A DNA stretch of 26,584 nucleotides, taken from assembly GCA_019400425.1 (NCBI GenBank), contig JAFREE010000241.1:1-26584 (forward strand), given 5' to 3'. Source of the DNA: Hymenochaete sp. R1. Lineage: Eukaryota; Basidiomycota; Agaricomycetes; Hymenochaetales; Hymenochaetaceae. Positions within the stretch are counted from its first letter, which is position 1. Each line of letters opens with the position of its first letter. Below the pieces are notes generated by a model. That model worked only from the letters and a program-made list of their open reading frames with translations, was not told the origin of the DNA and ran no database searches. The position numbers and the translations under genes are program-made. Positions 21,713-26,584 of this stretch are shown here, piece by piece.

Positions 21713-21841
21713 GATATGCGTATTTTAACGAGTTCAACGAAAGAGCCAGGAGGTGAGAAAGGATTTAAAAGTTAGCTCAGGCAGCTTTTGTCTCCCCAGC
21801 TTTGGAAATTATGGAGATGGGTTATGAAAATCTAAGACTGT

Positions 21842-21863
21842 GGGGGTGGGGATGGGGATGGGG
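21842..21863 (+). repeat. G-quadruplex-forming motif upstream of malic enzyme
   Basis: Four G-tracts of 5, 4, 4 and 4 separated by loops T, AT and AT, partly made of three tandem GGGGAT units (21848-21865). It lies about 130 bp upstream of the chosen malic enzyme ATG, with the G-rich strand as the template strand of that gene. Confidence 0.85.
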
Positions 21864-22020
21864 ATTGATACAGAGAAAAGAAAAGTAATGGCCAGACTTT
21901 CCCTCCACCACTTCTTCAATCGAATACGAAATGCAGAAAGCAGATGGGTTGGGGACGGGGGAACTTGAAGGTTTTTTGGGAAGAGAAATGAATGGGTGGC
22001 GAATGGGATCAAAAAATTAC

Positions 22021-22090
22021 CTTGGGGCAGGACTTTCAGCCTCTGTACCTTGCCGTCGGCTGAGTAGATCGGAACGAGCACTCGAGTCAT
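22021..22090 (-). other. Candidate upstream coding exon of malic enzyme
   Basis: From the ATG at 22090, 23 codons (MTRVLVPIYSADGKVQRLKV, then LPQ) lead to a donor CAAG|GTAATT at 22020. The phase would fit an acceptor at 21665 (TTCGCAG), giving [13 protein letters not shown] and removing the first 16 residues of the main model. The implied 356-nt intron would be far longer than any other here. Could equally be chance. Confidence 0.25.
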
Positions 22091-23109
22091 TTTGGCACTT
22101 ATCGATAGTTATCCGAGACGAGGGATTTCAAAGCGGCAATATCAAGCTTGCGGGTCGGTCGTAAAGTTGTTCTCGTTGTTGGTGCGTTATCGCGGTCTGG
22201 ATGGGGTTCTTGTTTATAGCCTCAGGATATCGCTGTTCTTTTTTTCTGGTTACGCCCGCAGAGCTCGGAGACGGGATGGCGATGAGGGTGAGTTTTGACT
22301 TCCGGGTCTGTAACAGCGCCCTCGTCCATCCGTCGCCCTTTTATCATCCATTGCCACTCGGCTCTGGAGTTCCTGGATCAGCTGAAACACGCATTTGGGA
22401 CCTCATTCATATCACACAAAGTCGGGCGACACGGCGACGTCGTGGAAACCGTGTCCACGGAATTAGAGCAGGGAGACGGGCACGGCGCACCGTCTACGGT
22501 CTGGCAGGGTTTGATTCCGAGTCCGTGCTCTCTGCACTTCTTTAGGACTTTAGACCGCTTGGGAGTCAATTAAACGAGTGAAGCGCCGACGATCCTAAGA
22601 GTTACATGAACTACAGTGAAAGCACGAAGGCAAGCAAGATAACAGTGAACGTCGTTTCACGACAAGCTTTGGCCGATGACCGTGAGATGATATCATATAT
22701 ATTGATTTTTTCCAGTCACTATGCTATCTAGGTCATGCAATCATATATACAAAATCACTCTCAAAGTATATGCTTTGTGAATTAGACCGATGGAGACCAG
22801 TGTCTGCGTAGTTTTCTTCGAATTGAAAGGGAAGTTCGCATACGCGGGTAGTTGTAAATCAATGGCATACGGGATTCCCCACATCTCGGAGGCGGAGAGC
22901 CTAATACCCCGCACGGAAGTCAAGAAGATAAATGTATATGTCGATATGTGAAATAGACCGCAAAAAAGAATGTCAAAGGGTGGTATAGATAACACTATAA
23001 TTGAGGTCCGTGCAAGAAGTCGAAGGGGATCTGAATTGAGAAGAGTCCAAGATGATACAAAACTCCGAATAGAAAAGATGGCTTCCAGTTTCACCCGAGG
23101 TTCGATGGG
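22091..23109. other. Intergenic, malic enzyme promoter and surface-protein copy 2 3' end
   Basis: 1019 bp. A + strand frame at 22295-22573 has fairly even, GC-ending codons but no recognised motif or clear partner exon. The stretch 22620-23100 is AT-richer, with nothing recognisable. No RNA gene seen. Confidence 0.5.
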
Positions 23110-24719
23110 CTAAATGGATCGACCGTGCTCTCCATGCATCGCGAGCGACTTCTCGGAAAGCTGTAGTGGATTCTCTAGTGGGATAGGGGGTAGCGGAGGA
23201 CTCCGTGGGCTCCGGCTTATCGGTCGTATTGGGAACGGAGTACCCATCTTCAGGCTTGACATTTGACTAGTCCGTGCAGTAGGCGGCAATGTCGCCGTAG
23301 CGGTAATGGGCGAAAACCGTGACTTCGGCTCACTCGCGTGCTGCGATCGTTCAGCAATGACGCTTGAACCTTTGTAACTCGTCCAATCCGACGTGTGGTC
23401 GTGTGCGAAACTGCTGGCCAAGACGGTGTCTGGAACCGTCGGGGGAAGACTAGCGGGCACCCACGACATCACCCACGACTTCTTCTCGTCCTCCCGAGGC
23501 AGCCCGAAGGTGAACTTGGAATCTGTGTCGATAATTGTTCCGGGATGTGATCCTTTGTCCGAGTTCCGAGCAAATAGCCCATACGCTACAACTAATTTTC
23601 AAAAGGAGGTATCGAGAAAAAACGGGGCAGAAGTACGCACGTATGGCAGAGTCGACCCCTTGATCAACATAAAAATTCATGGGAGGAAGACGGCGGGATC
23701 CCGCAAGTCTCTTTTGCACCAGCCGCTTTCGCCGCCACACGTAAAATGCGATAAGAATGGCTAATATTACAGCTATGATGCTGCCCAGAACGCCTCCTAC
23801 GATAGCCCCAGTATTTTGGTGCGAAGGTTTGGTTTTTCCCATATTATTGTCCTCCTCACATTCATTTCCATTGTTATTGCGAGACTCAAGAAAACCCCAT
23901 AGAGTATAGTTGCGATCTTTTCCTGTTTCGAGTACGTCTATCGTGAGGGTATGTGTCGTATTGCCTCTCAATATCGGGGAAACGAAAAGCATTTGAAAGG
24001 GCAAGGAGGAGTTTTGGGACAGGGCTGGTTCACTTCGCATGATCGGTTGCCAATCATCTACCGTATAGTTGGCAGTTAGCTGCTTTTGACCAGGAGGAAT
24101 TTCCCCAATAACATAGATTTGTGAACCTGTAGACATATAAATGAAGGTTCATAAATAATAGGAGAAAACGTACTATTGAAAGACACAGTCATGGACGCAT
24201 TGTTCCGGAAAGCCTCCAGGCGCGGAAATTGGAAGTTTTGACCCCCAGGTAAAGGTAATGAACCCTCACTGAGGAATGCCCAACCACCTTGGCTCGATAT
24301 CGATCCATCCGTGAGCACAAGTGGCTTAAAATTTTGGTAGGTGCTGTTGCCGCCGATTCCATCATCCTTATCTCCCTTGCCATTTGATTTACCTTTACCA
24401 CTATTTGAGTCTTCACCGTGCCCATTACTTGAATCATTGCCATTTCCGCCATTCGAATTATTGTTTCCGCCTTCTCGAGCTCTAAATTTTCTTACGACCA
24501 TTGTAGGTGCGGGCTAATGTAGAAGGCGCAGATGTACGGAAAGGAACGGGCATTCAATCTTATTTGTTCATTTCAGTACATCCTTTTGACAGTCAAGACA
24601 ATCGGAATCACTCACGCCTCATGAGAATGTACAGAAAGAAAGGAGAAGGGACAGGTAAGGACCACGCGCAGCGATGGGATCCAAAAGGAAAACTTTACTG
24701 CAGTAGTCGAAGCTCCCAT
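23110..24719 (-). CDS. Single-pass surface protein, copy 2
   Basis: Same basidiomycete family as copy 1; function unknown. Best model has four exons: 24719-24616, 24481-24174, 24126-23641, 23591-23110, with introns of 134, 47 and 49 nt, and is 459 aa. The first exon encodes a plausible signal peptide (MGASTTAVKFSFWIPSLRVV...SFLSVHS). A low-complexity stretch rich in Asn, Gly, Ser and Lys follows (about 38-75). Then comes the beta-rich ectodomain (FKPLVLTDGS to NYTLWGFLE) with several N-glycosylation sequons. The membrane helix is at about 243-265 (AIVGGVLGSIIAVILAILIA), followed by WRRKR. The cytoplasmic tail carries IDTDSKFTFGLPRE, SWVPASLPPT and TSYKGSS, shared with copy 3. The first intron is inferred: it brings the signal peptide into frame and the total closes on a whole codon. 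If it is wrong, translation would start at 24501 without a signal peptide. Confidence 0.8.
23892..24331 (-). repeat. Inverted duplicate of 149-588 (ectodomain block)
   Basis: Partner of the block at 149-588, including a nearly identical intron. The flanks on both sides (low-complexity N-terminal part, membrane helix and tail) show no nucleotide similarity to copy 1. Confidence 0.9.
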
Positions 24720-25831
24720 TTTTATGAAGCACTTAATCAACACTCTTTCATCGCCGAGCAGCGACATATCAGGTAACCTTGCCTTCCACACAGTCGGGAG
24801 GGCCACAGCCTGGTCGTAGTACGGAGGCGAACAGTGATGGGCGTCAAACAAATTACTGGATACGCTGTTCCTAGTATGAGTTGGCAGCTCTGTGACCGCC
24901 TTGAGATCAGACACACAATAAAATGAAATGAAACACCTGAAGCATGTCTTCTAGCTGTTGGGAAGGCGCGCAAGCAACCGAAGTGTGGTTGTATTATGAA
25001 GTGTTCGTTGACGAGGAGCGCGAGAAGCCATCACCGCCATTATTACACCCTTCGAGATCTGACAAATGATAGAACTGCCTCGTAGCATGTACATGAGGAC
25101 CTGTGCTTTCCTTCGATACCGTCAGTACGAGAGCATCACCACTTGGCAGTGAGCGTCGCCGGCTGCTTCACAGAGACTGAACGCTAAGATTCGGAGCGCT
25201 TCGATGTTCACGAACCCGCCTCGGGAGATGCGTCTTTGACAAACTACAATTGCCCTTCCAGACTTCTTTTCCAAAGAATGATTTGAGATCGGCCAAGAGA
25301 GAAAAATCTAGGCGATCATGTAGACAGAGAGATGGCAACTGGACAAGTGAAGTTGACAACCGAATCAAGCGATTCTCTGAGCTCGCATCGCATGAAAGTT
25401 CGATACGTCGATCATCCTTATATAGCAGTCAGACTACATAGACCAAGTGCGCTAAAGTGTCTAGGACAGCAACACCTACAGCCCACAACACCCATAGCAT
25501 GGCATGTGGTTTCACACTTGTACCGCTCCCCTTCTGAAGACATGAAGGTCCTTTTTCTAATTCGGGCACACTTACCATCAGAGAACGTGACTCCTATCAT
25601 ATTCTCTATAATATTGATTTGAGCGTATCGGGATAAGCAAGATGCCGGTGTGCTCGATTCAACTCATGATCCCCGGGGATTCATAATTGACAAACAGCAC
25701 ACACAAGCGAAAAAAATGTACTTTATACACAAAGATCCATGTCAAATACAGATTGAACAATATCCAATGAGAGTGAGATTGTAATGCCAAAGGAGCCGAG
25801 CAAGAAGGCGAGTGCGAAACAAAGCGGGAGT
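24720..25831. other. Intergenic between surface-protein copies 2 and 3
   Basis: 1112 bp, the largest gene-free stretch in the window. Open frames are short, lack family motifs and do not splice into anything recognisable. I found no tRNA, terminal repeat or coding relic of a transposon. It should contain the promoter of copy 2 and the 3' UTR of copy 3. Confidence 0.55.
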
Positions 25832-26509
25832 TCAGAACGCGCGTCCATGACCCGTCACGGCCGTCGAAGAAGTTTCAGAAGGGGTTTGTGTATATTCCAG
25901 ACGAGGTCTTACTCTCTTTGGAAGCGGTGTTGGAGCCTTGAAAGCCATAGATGACAGTGTCGTCGTTGTGACGGGCGAGAACCGAGAACGTTCGTATGCC
26001 TGATCTCGTACCATGACGTCGCTTGAACCTTTGTAAGTCGACCAACCGGACATTCGCCTGAGATCATCTGCAATGAAGCTCGGTGGTGCTGTTGGAGGCA
26101 AACTGGCGGGAACAAAAGAGATCCTCGACTCTCCAGCGTTTCCTCGGCGCGGTACGAATGCAAACTTGGAGTCGGTGTCTATGGCTCTTCCACGGTAGGA
26201 GTCTTTCACCAGATCAGAAGCGTACAAGCTCCTCTCTATGAACCTACCGTCAGCACTCAAAGTGGATGGCCACGAAAACTGCATACCTTTATAGGAGTGA
26301 TCTTCTTCGTATTCGTTATATCTGAAATCCGGCAGATACTTTGCTCTAGCCTGTTTTGCTTGCACTTGGCGTCGACGGCGCCAAAACAGCACGGCAAGAA
26401 TGAGCAAGAGAATTAAGACGACGCTACTCGCGACGACGCCTACAATGACTGCTGTATTGTTCCCATTTTGAGAGGAATCATTTTCGACTTGGAAACCCCA
26501 TGCCGTGTA
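25832..26509 (-). pseudogene. Surface protein copy 3, 5'-truncated by an insertion
   Basis: C-terminal half of a third family member. Coding exons 26509-26287 and 26235-25832 are joined across a 51-nt intron with a CTGAC branch point (exon joins YK|ERSLYASDLV). The remaining 208 residues start at YTAWGF, the end of the ectodomain. The membrane helix follows (AVIVGVVASSVVLILLLILA) with WRRRR, then a tail sharing DTDSKFAF, SFVPASLPPT, STYKGSS and RSRFSPVT with copy 2. The family residue before YTAWGF is Asn, but here homology ends exactly at the TA of the Tyr codon and is replaced by sequence resembling a transposon terminus. The frame happens to stay open to the window edge but is unlike the family. 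The intron length is a multiple of three with no stop, so it could also be read through. Calling it a pseudogene assumes the insertion is a mobile element and that it is not spliced out. Confidence 0.6.
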
Positions 26510-26584
26510 CAGTAGTACCTCCGAATAAGCCGCCTCCAAATAAGTCGGATTTCCGAATAAGCCGCCCGATACCTGTTTCCCACC
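26508..26584 (+). mobile_element. Possible terminus of a pogo/Tc1-mariner-like element (cut by window end)
   Basis: Starting right after a TA dinucleotide (26508-26509), the + strand reads CAGTAGTACCTCCGAATAAG, resembling the CAGT-starting terminal inverted repeats of pogo/Tc1-like elements, which insert at TA. A 15-bp motif (TCCGAATAAGCCGCC) occurs twice, at about 26520 and 26552, with a related AAATAAGTCGG between, like subterminal transposase-binding repeats. The second end, the transposase and the other TA lie outside the window. Confidence 0.5.

Noticed and set aside
26510..26584. Taking the open frame upstream of YTAWGF (GGLFGNPTYLEAAYSEVLL) as part of the surface protein
   Set aside because: It does not match the family's DVLETG..NYT stretch, is encoded by repeated transposon-like sequence, and lacks an ATG.
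1..26584. Secondary-metabolite cluster around the FMO gene
   Set aside because: The FMO is alone; its neighbours are SEC20 and a surface protein, with no synthase, P450 or transporter in the window.
1..26584. CRISPR array, prokaryotic operon or viral insertion
   Set aside because: No regularly spaced repeats and no viral or bacterial gene signatures; spliceosomal introns throughout.

Overview
The window is a dense, intron-rich eukaryotic segment and almost certainly comes from a basidiomycete fungus, most likely an Agaricomycete. The evidence is short spliceosomal introns (47-91 nt, one of 134 nt) with GT/YAG ends and CTNAC/ACTAAT-like branch points, up to nine per gene, plus fungal housekeeping proteins. 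Family names rest on reading translated motifs by eye; no database was searched. Exon joins were worked out by hand, and every complete model closes to a whole number of codons.

Layout. (1) 1-996, +: partial gene for a single-pass cell-surface protein (copy 1). (2) 1176-2802, -: flavin-containing monooxygenase, divergent from (3) 3031-4369, +: SNARE Sec20. (4) 4876-6415, +: NTF2+RRM+RGG protein of the G3BP/Nxt3 type. (5) 7403-9690, -: FYVE-like/SAP/SAP/RING ubiquitin ligase. (6) 10088-11376, -: mitoribosomal protein mL45, divergent from (7) 11588-13540, +: NMD3, the 60S export adaptor, convergent with (8) 13701-14107, -: RPB10, itself divergent from (9) 14380-15425, +: SEC62. (10) 15891-17795, -: Mgr3-like mitochondrial TPR protein. 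(11) 18340-19032, -: twin CX9C protein MIX17/CHCHD2-10. (12) 19498-21712, -: malic enzyme. (13) 23110-24719, -: a second copy of the surface protein. (14) 25832-26509, -: the 3' half of a third, diverged copy, apparently cut by a transposon end that runs off the window.

The central 22 kb is ordinary housekeeping content: ER-Golgi traffic and translocation (SEC20, SEC62), ribosome and polymerase function (NMD3, RPB10, mL45), mitochondrial function (Mgr3-like, MIX17, mL45) and carbon metabolism (malic enzyme). The unusual part is at the two edges. Three members of one basidiomycete membrane-protein family flank the block. Copies 1 and 2 are inverted and share a nearly identical ~440-bp ectodomain block, intron included, attached to unrelated tails. 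Copy 3 looks broken by a pogo/Tc1-like element.

Other points of note: a C-terminal HVEL on Sec20, a GC-AG intron in SEC62, coding first exons of only 3 and 6 nt, a textbook G-quadruplex motif upstream of the malic enzyme, and overlapping 3' ends of NMD3 and RPB10. I found no tRNA, rRNA, CRISPR array or biosynthetic cluster, and no clear sign of an undescribed multi-gene system.
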